5,420 nt of DNA from Bacteroidia bacterium (GTDB lineage Bacteria; Bacteroidota; Bacteroidia; JABDFU01), in contig JADLGT010000154.1 in assembly GCA_020849195.1 (NCBI GenBank), forward strand, positions 1 to 5,420, written 5' to 3'. How positions within the stretch are numbered: position 1 is the stretch's first letter; every line of letters starts with the position of its first letter. The translations under genes and the position numbers were made by a program. Below, one piece after another: positions 1 through 5,420 of the stretch. The notes under the pieces were generated by a model that was not told the origin of the DNA, made no database searches, and was given only the letters and a program-made list of their open reading frames with translations.

Positions 1-1
1 A

Positions 2-1333
2 GGATATACTGAAAGTATTAATGCAATAGCATCAGCCACAGGATTTCAAGTTGTTTATGGAGGATGCTCTTATGATGCCTTCCTTGTACAATTCAATGCC
101 CCTACCGGCGCACGAAACTGGGGAACCTATTACGGGGGAACGGCTGTGGATTATGGCTACAGCACAGCCTGCGATAATACCGGTAATGTTTACCTGGCAG
201 GGACTACAATGAGCAGCAGCACAATTGCCACTCCCCCCGGTCCTAATACTCACCAAACTGTTTTAGGAGGATATTCGGACGCTTTCCTTGTGCAATTTAA
301 ATCTGCTACAGGCACCCGTAACTGGGGCACCTATTACGGAGGAACTAATTATGAATATGGCTCTAACGCAATTTGCGATAACTTGGGGAATGTTTATCTC
401 TCAGGCTCCACATCAAGTACTAATGCAATAGCCACCACAGGAGTTCAGCAACAAACATTAGGAGGAATATTTGATGCCTTCCTCGTAAAATTCAATTCAG
501 CCGGAGTGCGCAACTGGGGCACCTACTACGGAGGATCATCTAATGATAATGGATACGATGTAGCCTGTGATAACGCAGGCGGTGTTTACCTGGTAGGAGA
601 GACTATAAGTTCCAATGCAATAGCCTCCCCTCTAGGTCCCAACACTCACCAACCCGCTATCGGAGGAGGGAACAAAGATGCCTTCCTCGTAAAATTTAAC
701 ACAACTACCGGAGCGCGTAACTGGGGCACTTATTATGGCGGTCAACAAGATGACGTTGGTTACGGCGTCGCCTGCGATAATCTAGGCAATGTTTACTTAG
801 CTGGAATTACCAAGAGTAGTAATGCGATAGCCTCTGCAGCGGGATATCAAAATGTTTATGGAGGAGGAGGAGGAGATTGCTTTCTTGTACAATTTAAGAC
901 CTCCGGAACACGCCAATGGGGCACCTATTTTGGATCAGCATTACAAGAGTCTTTTTATATGGGCAAAATGATTGCCTTAGATGCGAGCAATAATGTGTAT
1001 TTGTACACGGAAGTGGAAGATGCGCCCGGACCAACACTTGTTGATCCTTGTTCCTACCAACCCAATTTCGCAGGAGGATGCGAAGACCAAATAATAGTAA
1101 AATTTAATTCCGCGGGTAAAAAAATATGCACTACTTATTTTGGTGGTGCAGGTTATGAGGATTTGGACTCTGGCGGAGCAATCGCTATTTCGGGAAATGT
1201 GCTGTATATATGTGCGAGCAACTACTGGCAGAATCCGAGTACCTGTATAGCTGGAAGCTATCCGGTAACTCAGGGAGCTTGGCAAGTTGCTCATGGAAAT
1301 CCCTCTTCGTCCGATGCTGTTTTAGCCTCTTTG
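2..1333 (+). repeat. SBBP beta-propeller repeat array, one partial and six full units
   Basis: These are tandem in-frame units of 64 to about 71 residues. A partial unit covers 2-112, and full units begin at 113, 317, 509, 716, 911 and 1121. The first four full units start with RNWGTYYGG, then carry a D/N-rich turn, CDNxGNVYLxG, a variable loop and DAFLVxF. Unit 5 (RQWGTYFG) and unit 6 (CTTYFGG) are more diverged and contain extra cysteines. Six units plus the upstream partial one could make a seven-bladed propeller, the fold from which the SBBP family is named, but the blade count depends on sequence outside the window. Units 1 and 3 share a longer loop with GPNTHQ, while units 0, 2 and 4 have a short loop. 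At DNA level, 473-492 and 677-696 are an identical 20-mer. Confidence 0.88.
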
Positions 1334-3007
1334 TGTACAAATATTTGTGGAGGAAAAACATTGGCGCCCGATTACACTGCTGCTACACAAAGCATTTGCA
1401 CAAACACCCCCGTAAAATTTACACCATCGGTAACTAACTCCTGCGACACCACAGGGTATAAATATCACTGGGTGTTCACCGGCGGCAGCCCCGCTGTTTC
1501 CGATTCGGTTTCGCCAACGGTAAAATTTTCGGGTACCGGTACTTACAATGTTAAATTAGCTGTATCTACTTTCTGCGGAAAAGATTCTGTAATGAAAATA
1601 ATAGCTGTTAACCCATGTACGATTAATGCAACTACAAGCCCTGCTTCTATTTGCCATCCGAATACCTGTACAAATTTAACTGCTTCTGGGTCAAATGGTA
1701 CTCCACCATATACATATAGTTGGAGTACAGGCGGAAGTACTTCAACCATTAATGTTTGCCCAACGGCAAGTACCACTTATACAGTAAAAGTAACCGATGC
1801 GCTTGGTAATTATGCCTATAGCACTGCTTCAGTAACAAATGTTGCTATACCATCTTTGAACCCTATTACTCTCAATATTACTTGTATTACAAACGGCGTC
1901 GCCTCTGTAAGCCCAGTTGCGGGGGCTTCATCCCCTTATACCTATAAATGGAATACCGGAGAAACAACCACAACTATTTCATGCCCTACTTTTGGCACTT
2001 ACTCTCTTACGGTTACCGATAAAAATGGATGTACAGTTACTCAAGCATTTACAATTGCCGGGCCAGATCGTGCAGTAGCAACTTTTACCTATCCTTCTCC
2101 TATTTGTGTAGGAACCAATACTACTTTTACAAATACGGGTACCCCACCCGGTCCCGGAATAATTTATAGCTGGAAGATATTTAATTCCTCTTATGCTACA
2201 TTGTTTAGTAGCATTACAACCGATTTATCCTATACTTTTTTAACAGCCGGCACATACCATATTCAGCATAGAGTTACTACTAACTCAGGATGTTCATTCA
2301 CGTTAACGGAGAATATCGTTGTTGTTAATTGTATTGGGCCAATTATTACCGCCAACGGTAGCTCTGTTTGCCCCGGCGCTTGCGCCACTGTAACATCAAG
2401 TGCCACCGGAGGCAGTGGGGCATACACTTATTCGTGGAGTACAGGCGCAACAACACAAAATATAAATCCCTGCCCAACCACTACAACAACCTACACAGTT
2501 AAAGTAACCGATGGTGGCGGTGCCACTTCCACCTCAACGGCAGTAGTAACGGTCAACCCCGCAGTAACTGTAATCGCAACATCAACCAATATTACGTGTA
2601 GCGGAAAATCTAATGGGGGCATAAGCGCTATACCCGGAGGAGGGACTCCAACCTTTAATTATGTTTGGAGTAATGGCATTACTACTTCAACCGGTTCAAA
2701 TCTCGCCGCCGGAAATTATACGGTAACAGTTATTGACAGCAAAGGCTGCACAGCGGTTTCAACAACAACAATTAGTACGCCGCCTGCACTGCTGGGGCAG
2801 TTTACCAAAGGTACAGCCAACTGTAGCAACTGCGGCTGCAAAGAATGGATAATGGTTAATGCCACCGGTGGAACAAGCCCCTATGCTTATACGTGGCCAG
2901 ATGGCTACGATAAACGCTACAAGAATGCGCTATGTCCGGGAATATATAACGTAATTGTTACTGATAAAAACGGGTGTAAAACAAGGGTGAAAGTTAATGC
3001 GCCGTAA
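2..3007 (+). CDS. SBBP beta-propeller / PKD / SprB-repeat surface protein (5' partial)
   Basis: The frame is open from base 2 to a TAA at 3005-3007, giving 1001 visible codons. The gene starts upstream of the window; the GTG at 146 lies inside a repeat unit and is not a credible start. Residues 1-444 are SBBP repeats built around RNWGTYYGG, CDNxGNVYLxG and DAFLVxF. Residues 455-1001 are beta-sandwich modules of PKD, Ig-like and SprB-like type, recognised by YTYSWSTG, TYTVKVTD and VTDKNGC. Such repeat proteins in Bacteroidota are usually exported and act in adhesion, gliding or the extracellular matrix; that role is inferred here. The protein ends in an SprB-like unit (VKVNAP, then stop) with no visible type A or type B type IX sorting domain. 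The signal peptide, if any, is outside the window. There are no catalytic motifs, so an enzyme is unlikely. The domain types are fairly certain and the function is not. Confidence 0.9.
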   Translation, partial: GYTESINAIASATGFQVVYGGCSYDAFLVQFNAPTGARNWGTYYGGTAVDYGYSTACDNTGNVYLAGTTMSSSTIATPPGPNTHQTVLGGYSDAFLVQFKSATGTRNWGTYYGGTNYEYGSNAICDNLGNVYLSGSTSSTNAIATTGVQQQTLGGIFDAFLVKFNSAGVRNWGTYYGGSSNDNGYDVACDNAGGVYLVGETISSNAIASPLGPNTHQPAIGGGNKDAFLVKFNTTTGARNWGTYYGGQQDDVGYGVACDNLGNVYLAGITKSSNAIASAAGYQNVYGGGGGDCFLVQFKTSGTRQWGTYFGSALQESFYMGKMIALDASNNVYLYTEVEDAPGPTLVDPCSYQPNFAGGCEDQIIVKFNSAGKKICTTYFGGAGYEDLDSGGAIAISGNVLYICASNYWQNPSTCIAGSYPVTQGAWQVAHGNPSSSDAVLASLCTNICGGKTLAPDYTAATQSICTNTPVKFTPSVTNSCDTTGYKYHWVFTGGSPAVSDSVSPTVKFSGTGTYNVKLAVSTFCGKDSVMKIIAVNPCTINATTSPASICHPNTCTNLTASGSNGTPPYTYSWSTGGSTSTINVCPTASTTYTVKVTDALGNYAYSTASVTNVAIPSLNPITLNITCITNGVASVSPVAGASSPYTYKWNTGETTTTISCPTFGTYSLTVTDKNGCTVTQAFTIAGPDRAVATFTYPSPICVGTNTTFTNTGTPPGPGIIYSWKIFNSSYATLFSSITTDLSYTFLTAGTYHIQHRVTTNSGCSFTLTENIVVVNCIGPIITANGSSVCPGACATVTSSATGGSGAYTYSWSTGATTQNINPCPTTTTTYTVKVTDGGGATSTSTAVVTVNPAVTVIATSTNITCSGKSNGGISAIPGGGTPTFNYVWSNGITTSTGSNLAAGNYTVTVIDSKGCTAVSTTTISTPPALLGQFTKGTANCSNCGCKEWIMVNATGGTSPYAYTWPDGYDKRYKNALCPGIYNVIVTDKNGCKTRVKVNAP
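860..874 (+). repeat. (GGA)5 trinucleotide tract encoding poly-glycine
   Basis: Five in-frame GGA codons encode five glycines in the loop before DCFLVQF of SBBP unit 4. The equivalent position in the other units has only two or three glycines (LGGYSD, LGGIFD, IGGGNKD). This suggests expansion by replication slippage. Because the unit is three bases, changes in copy number would alter loop length without breaking the frame. Confidence 0.8.
1364..3004 (+). repeat. Duplicated PKD / Ig-like / SprB-like cassette plus terminal Cys-rich SprB-like unit
   Basis: Approximate module limits are: PKD-1 at 1364-1618 (begins APDYTA, core YHWVFTGG then GTYNVKLAV); Ig-like 1 at 1619-1846 (PYTYSWSTGG, TTYTVKVTD); SprB-like 1 at 1850-2065 (PYTYKWNTGE, YSLTVTDKNGC); PKD-2 at 2066-2332 (IYSWKIF, AGTYHIQHRV); Ig-like 2 at 2333-2560 (AYTYSWSTGA, TTYTVKVTD); SprB-like 2 at 2561-2785 (NYVWSNGI, YTVTVIDSKGC); and a terminal unit at 2786-3004 (CSNCGC, YAYTWPDG, NVIVTDKNGC). 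The order PKD-Ig-SprB therefore occurs twice. The two Ig-like modules are clearly the closest pair. Paired cysteines recur through the modules and could form disulfides outside the cytoplasm. Module boundaries were judged by eye and may be off by several residues. Confidence 0.75.
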
Positions 3008-3138
3008 AAAACAATAAGAAGGTTTAGCTACAGCGACGGATAAACTCTACTCTACTTATTTTAACCCACATTGCAGCGAATACATCTAATACACATCTCA
3101 ACACAACCATATCCGCGCGAACGGATATTTTCAAACAA
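3008..3138. other. Convergent intergenic region
   Basis: These 131 bases separate the ends of two converging genes. Apart from the hairpin at 3109-3128, no small open reading frame, promoter or RNA gene could be supported. No remnant of a sorting domain was seen after the stop of the repeat protein. Confidence 0.6.
3109..3128. terminator. Possible weak terminator hairpin between convergent genes
   Basis: The arms ATATCCG (3109-3115) and CGGATAT (3122-3128) form a perfect 7-bp stem around the 6-base loop CGCGAA. On the plus strand a short run of T (3128-3131) follows, so it could end transcription of the repeat protein, though it lies about 100 bases past that stop codon. For the minus-strand gene the hairpin begins about 10 bases after the stop, a good position, but no U tract follows on that strand. 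It may serve both directions weakly. Confidence 0.45.
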
Positions 3139-3720
3139 TCAGTAGCGTAGCCGCTTTATTTTCCTGCCTGCTTCACTATCATTTATAAGCTCGTCAAGGC
3201 GCTTTATGCTTGTTACCTCTTTTTTTGCATTCATTACCCAGTCAATTGCAGAGTTGTGGTAGGAGGGAGGAAGAGTTTGAAAAAATGCCCATGCTTTTTT
3301 ATTAGTCCTAAATTTTTTTTCAAACACATTTGAAAATTTTACCGGTTCTTTTTCGTATGTATATATTTTTGATTTATGTGGTTTTCTATGACTAAAACTT
3401 ACAAGTCCTGCTTGATGCATTAATCCTTGTTTTGACAGGTCGTCCACTTTTTTTATGTTTATTGCACTCCAAATGCTTGATGTTTTTCTTGGCGTAAACC
3501 GGATAAAATAACTTTCATCGTCAATGGACTTACGAATACCATCTATCCAGCCGAAACAAATTGCTTGGTCAACAGACTGGCTCCACGTCATGCTTAGCTT
3601 CCCGCTATTTACTTTGTAAAACCCAACAAATAATTCATGTGTTTTCGCATGATTTTTTTCTAACCATTTTCTAAAATCCCATTGACTGGAAAAAAAAGTA
3701 GGCTTGGTCGTCAGGTTCAT
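3139..3720 (-). CDS. YdeI/OmpD-associated family protein (COG4430-type)
   Basis: This 193-residue protein looks full length for the YdeI/OmpD-associated group. Recognised motifs are QAICFGWIDG (residues 52-61), RFTPRKTSSIWSAINI (74-89), AWAFFQTLPPSY (143-154) and a basic C-terminal helix WVMNAKKEVTSIKRLDELI (161-179). It has no signal peptide or membrane segment, so it is probably cytoplasmic. Databases call relatives 'bacteriocin-protection, YdeI or OmpD-associated'; the biochemical activity is not established and that name should not be taken as a function here. The ATG at 3720-3718 is preceded by an A-rich leader (AAAATAAAA) with no Shine-Dalgarno sequence, as is usual in Bacteroidota. It lies 38 bases behind the acyl-CoA reductase on the same strand, so cotranscription is possible, but no functional connection is evident. 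The stop is TGA at 3141-3139. Confidence 0.85.
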   Translation of the reverse strand: MNLTTKPTFFSSQWDFRKWLEKNHAKTHELFVGFYKVNSGKLSMTWSQSVDQAICFGWIDGIRKSIDDESYFIRFTPRKTSSIWSAINIKKVDDLSKQGLMHQAGLVSFSHRKPHKSKIYTYEKEPVKFSNVFEKKFRTNKKAWAFFQTLPPSYHNSAIDWVMNAKKEVTSIKRLDELINDSEAGRKIKRLRY

Positions 3721-3758
3721 TTTTATTTTGAAGGTTAAAATTTTGTCTCGGTCTAGTC
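3721..3758 (-). other. Short gap between acyl-CoA reductase and YdeI-like gene
   Basis: The gap is 38 bases and AT-rich. No TAnnTTTG box and no hairpin with a U tract is visible on the minus strand. Reading through from the reductase promoter is therefore the simplest way to express the YdeI-like gene. Confidence 0.4.
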
Positions 3759-4796
3759 TTATAAATTTATTAGAAATTCCATTGTGTCAACTCCATCTGC
3801 ATAATCCCATAACTCCGGGCTTTGCGTTTGCCCAAAGGTAAGCGTATTATTAATTTTTTTTATTTTCGAAACTATACATTGTATATGTGGTGCGTCCATA
3901 TTGATTCTCTCCATCAGTTCGGTTTCATTTTTGTAATATTCATAAAACAGTACTGCAACAGGAGAGGCCAATCCAATATCTTCCTTCAGCAATAAAAAAC
4001 CGTTCTCAATTAACTTTATTCCGCTCATCAGGTAAACGGTTTTATTGTAATCATAGTTGTTGCAGTATTTATTGTTGTGCAATACATTTCTATAGTGGTA
4101 AATTGCCTGAAACAAACCATCGAAATTATAATTCTTCGGCACAAAAATTTTTGATACGTTTCTGCATCCCAATCCAAAATATTGAAAAATATCTTTTCCT
4201 AAACATTTCAATTCATCTGCTGTTTCCGTTCCGTCTAAAATAGCAATTGAGTTTCTGTTTTTTCGGATGATGTGAGGGAGCCTATTAAAATAATATTCAA
4301 AGTAACGCGCAGAATTGTTGCTGCCTGTGGCAATAATTGCATCGATAGATACAAGCCGATTTTCTGTAAATTTTATTACACTTCTGAATTCGGGCTCAAT
4401 GTCAATTAATATTTCCGAAATTAATTTTGGCAATACAGCATCGTTGCCCGATGCTTTTATAGTAACTTTGTGCCCGCTTATCAGTGCGCACAACATGTCG
4501 TGGAAACCTACCAACGGAATATTGCCGGCCATAATAATACCAATATTTTGTGGTGCTATTTCCTTCATGTCATAACGCTTTAGCCATTTTTTAAGATTTT
4601 CACTTTCAAGCATACGAGCGAATGAGCGGTAAGAGCATCTTATGTTTTCTTCGGTAAACCATCCGTTATAAATATGAACTGTACGGGCATTTTCAATCAA
4701 TCGTTTTGAGAATTGATTTGAGGTATCCTCTTCTGTTGCTAACTTAAAAGCTATCCCAAGTTTTTCAAAAGCTTTTATTTTTTTTCCAATCTTCAT
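3759..4796 (-). CDS. Acyl-CoA reductase, LuxC-like (aldehyde dehydrogenase superfamily)
   Basis: The 345-residue product resembles the Bacteroidota branch of the LuxC acyl-CoA reductase family, whose members reduce a fatty acyl-CoA or acyl-enzyme to an aldehyde using NAD(P)H. Visible motifs are NIGIIMAGNIPLVGFHD (residues 84-100), an ALDH-like nucleotide-site segment ATGSNNSARYFEYYF (156-170), FGLGCRN (207-213) and a conserved tail FGQTQSPELWDYADGVDTM (321-339). Cys211 in FGLGC is the best candidate for the acylated catalytic cysteine; this is inferred from its ALDH-like context. The protein is shorter than luminescence LuxC proteins (about 480 residues), and no luxD/E or luxAB genes are present, so luminescence is not suggested. 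There is no signal peptide, so it is probably cytoplasmic. The ATG at 4796-4794 follows an A-rich leader and is divergent from the ferredoxin gene with 58 bases between. The physiological substrate is unknown. Confidence 0.85.
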   Translation of the reverse strand: MKIGKKIKAFEKLGIAFKLATEEDTSNQFSKRLIENARTVHIYNGWFTEENIRCSYRSFARMLESENLKKWLKRYDMKEIAPQNIGIIMAGNIPLVGFHDMLCALISGHKVTIKASGNDAVLPKLISEILIDIEPEFRSVIKFTENRLVSIDAIIATGSNNSARYFEYYFNRLPHIIRKNRNSIAILDGTETADELKCLGKDIFQYFGLGCRNVSKIFVPKNYNFDGLFQAIYHYRNVLHNNKYCNNYDYNKTVYLMSGIKLIENGFLLLKEDIGLASPVAVLFYEYYKNETELMERINMDAPHIQCIVSKIKKINNTLTFGQTQSPELWDYADGVDTMEFLINL

Positions 4797-4827
4797 TTTC
4801 GTTATAATTTCAACGATATAAAATTAG

Positions 4828-4835
4828 TATCTTTG
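4828..4835 (+). promoter_or_regulatory. Bacteroidota-type -7 promoter box for the ferredoxin gene
   Basis: TATCTTTG is an exact match to the Bacteroidota -7 consensus TAnnTTTG. Transcription would be expected to begin a few bases downstream, leaving a leader of only about 10-15 A-rich bases before the ATG at 4855. No good TTG (-33) element is found at the usual spacing, so the call rests on the -7 box and its position. Confidence 0.6.
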
Positions 4836-4840
4836 TAATC

Positions 4841-4848
4841 CAAAATTA
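4841..4848 (-). promoter_or_regulatory. Possible -7 promoter box for the acyl-CoA reductase gene
   Basis: Read on the minus strand this is TAATTTTG, which also fits TAnnTTTG. It would give a leader of roughly 35-40 bases to the ATG at 4796. The region is AT-rich, so a chance match is possible. The nearest upstream TTG (4873-4871) is about 22 bases away, longer than ideal. It lies only 5 bases from the oppositely directed box at 4828-4835. Confidence 0.4.
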
Positions 4849-4854
4849 AAATCA

Positions 4855-5205
4855 ATGGCTATTAAAATTACAAACGAATGTATTAATTGTGGCGCATGCG
4901 AACCCGAGTGTCCGAATAATGCTATATATGAAGGTGGTGCTGAGTGGCGCTTTGCGGATGGCACCTCATTAAAAGGAGATTTTACAGGTAAAAACAGTAA
5001 GATCACAGTTGATGCCGATGCGGCGCAGCAGCCGAAGTCAATGGATTTGTATTATATTGTTTCCGATAAATGTACAGAATGTACAGGCTTTCACGATGAG
5101 CCGCAGTGTGCCGCAGTGTGCCCCGTTGATTGTTGTGTGAGCGACGAAGATAACGTTGAAACTAAAGAAGAGTTGTTGGCTAAAAAAGAATCGCTACACT
5201 TATAA
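4855..5205 (+). CDS. Two-cluster [4Fe-4S] ferredoxin
   Basis: This 116-residue small acidic protein carries two iron-sulfur binding motifs. The first is Cys9, Cys12, Cys15 and Cys19 (CINCGACEPECP). The second is Cys73, Cys76, Cys85 and Cys89 (CTECTGFHDEPQCAAVCP), with eight residues between its second and third cysteines, as in Allochromatium (Alvin)-type ferredoxins. Two more cysteines follow at 93 and 94. The 53 residues between the motifs are longer than in clostridial ferredoxins and match an insertion I recall as usual in Bacteroidota homologues. It should be a soluble low-potential electron carrier; its redox partners are not shown by the sequence. The ATG at 4855 has the A-rich leader AAAATTAAAATCA and begins MAIKITNECINCGACE, as family members do. 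It is divergent from the acyl-CoA reductase and is closed by a strong terminator. Confidence 0.95.
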   Translation: MAIKITNECINCGACEPECPNNAIYEGGAEWRFADGTSLKGDFTGKNSKITVDADAAQQPKSMDLYYIVSDKCTECTGFHDEPQCAAVCPVDCCVSDEDNVETKEELLAKKESLHL

Positions 5206-5220
5206 ATAGTTCTTTTTATT

Positions 5221-5261
5221 AAACAAAATGCCATTTGCTCTGCGCGAATGGCATTTTGTTT
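5221..5261 (+). terminator. Strong intrinsic terminator after the ferredoxin gene
   Basis: The arms AAACAAAATGCCATT (5221-5235) and AATGGCATTTTGTTT (5247-5261) are perfectly complementary over 15 bp. The loop 5236-5246 can add two G-C pairs and a G-U pair. The distal arm ends in a T-rich stretch and the proximal arm is A-rich, so it could act in either direction. It begins 15 bases past the ferredoxin stop and separates that gene from the next one on the same strand. Confidence 0.88.
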
Positions 5262-5273
5262 GTAATATAGTAC

Positions 5274-5420
5274 ATGAATTTTTGTTTTCCGGCTATGAGA
5301 CTCCTGTTTTTTTCTATATTCCTTTTCATTGTTGCTCACAAAACCTCAGCTCAGCAGTTTAAATCGGTTGAAGACTCTTTAACAGTTTTGCAAAATAAAT
5401 TATATGCCGCTAAAACGGAC
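5274..5420 (+). CDS. Start of an exported protein, possibly a TPR sensor protein (3' partial)
   Basis: An open frame of 49 codons runs from the ATG at 5274 off the right edge. The N terminus is a signal peptide: MRLLFFSIFLFIVAHKTSA followed by QQF, with a plausible signal peptidase I site after TSA. A second in-frame ATG at 5295 (Met8) gives the more typical signal peptide, with Arg directly before the hydrophobic core, and may be the true start. The mature part visible, FKSVEDSLTVLQNKLYAAKTD, resembles the opening of Bacteroidota tetratricopeptide-repeat proteins, often sensor histidine kinases or transcription regulators, where a DSL...L...KTD segment precedes the first repeat. That family assignment is a guess from about 20 residues. 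The gene lies just downstream of the ferredoxin terminator, so it should have its own promoter, though no clear TAnnTTTG box is seen in 5262-5273. Confidence 0.7.
   Translation, partial: MNFCFPAMRLLFFSIFLFIVAHKTSAQQFKSVEDSLTVLQNKLYAAKTD

Noticed and set aside
146..148. GTG at 146 as the start of the repeat protein
   Set aside because: The same frame is open back to base 2 and encodes a further partial SBBP unit, so the gene begins outside the window.
977..1294. 105-codon minus-strand open frame inside the repeat protein
   Set aside because: It lies wholly within a well-supported plus-strand coding region and its translation shows no recognisable domain.
2..1333. The regular 190-210 base periodicity as a CRISPR or other non-coding repeat array
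   Set aside because: The repeats stay in one reading frame, vary mostly in a protein-like way and encode SBBP blades, so they are protein repeats.
1210..1437. 75-codon plus-strand open frame in another reading frame
   Set aside because: It overlaps SBBP unit 6 and PKD-1 of the real gene and shows no recognisable family features.
1543..1776. 77-codon minus-strand open frame
   Set aside because: It is antisense to the PKD/Ig-like modules, with no family resemblance and no promoter.
3139..3720. Bacteriocin immunity function for the YdeI-like gene
   Set aside because: Only the family name suggests it; no bacteriocin or export gene is nearby.
4315..4575. 86-codon plus-strand open frame
   Set aside because: It is antisense to the conserved nucleotide-site part of the acyl-CoA reductase.
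4824..5006. 60-codon minus-strand open frame over the ferredoxin start
   Set aside because: It is antisense to the first iron-sulfur motif and the promoter region; the ferredoxin is unambiguous.
5091..5339. 82-codon minus-strand open frame across the terminator
   Set aside because: It runs through the strong terminator hairpin and the end of the ferredoxin, with a low-complexity product.

Overview
The window looks like a chromosomal stretch from a member of the Bacteroidota. Four signals support this: an SBBP/PKD/SprB-type surface protein, a TAnnTTTG promoter box, A-rich leaders without a clear Shine-Dalgarno sequence, and a LuxC-like acyl-CoA reductase facing a ferredoxin with a Bacteroidota-style insertion. 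The species cannot be named from the sequence. I see no rRNA, tRNA, CRISPR array, insertion sequence or phage gene.

Layout. (1) From the left edge to 3007 (+) lies the 3' part of a large modular protein, with 1001 codons visible and the true start outside the window. It opens with SBBP beta-propeller repeats (one partial and six full units). It then has PKD, Ig-like and SprB-like modules in the order PKD-Ig-SprB, PKD-Ig-SprB, and a final Cys-rich SprB-like unit. No type IX secretion sorting domain is recognisable at its C terminus. (2) 3008-3138 is a convergent intergenic region with one 7-bp hairpin. (3) On the minus strand, 4796 to 3139, a LuxC-like acyl-CoA reductase is followed 38 bases later by a YdeI/OmpD-associated (COG4430-type) protein; the two may be cotranscribed. 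(4) 4797-4854 is a 58-base divergent promoter region. (5) 4855-5205 (+) encodes a two-cluster ferredoxin, closed by a strong 15-bp terminator hairpin at 5221-5261. (6) From 5274 (or 5295) to the right edge (+) is the start of an exported protein: a signal peptide plus a short segment resembling the beginning of Bacteroidota TPR sensor proteins.

How the parts fit. The reductase and the ferredoxin share one short intergenic region, and from memory they are neighbours in other Bacteroidota, so a functional link is plausible but unproven. The large repeat protein is probably on or outside the cell surface and independent of the housekeeping genes to its right. I do not see a convincing undescribed multi-gene system here. 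The most notable structures are the two-level duplication in the surface protein (alternating long/short propeller blades, then a duplicated three-domain cassette), its missing sorting domain, and the compact divergent promoter.
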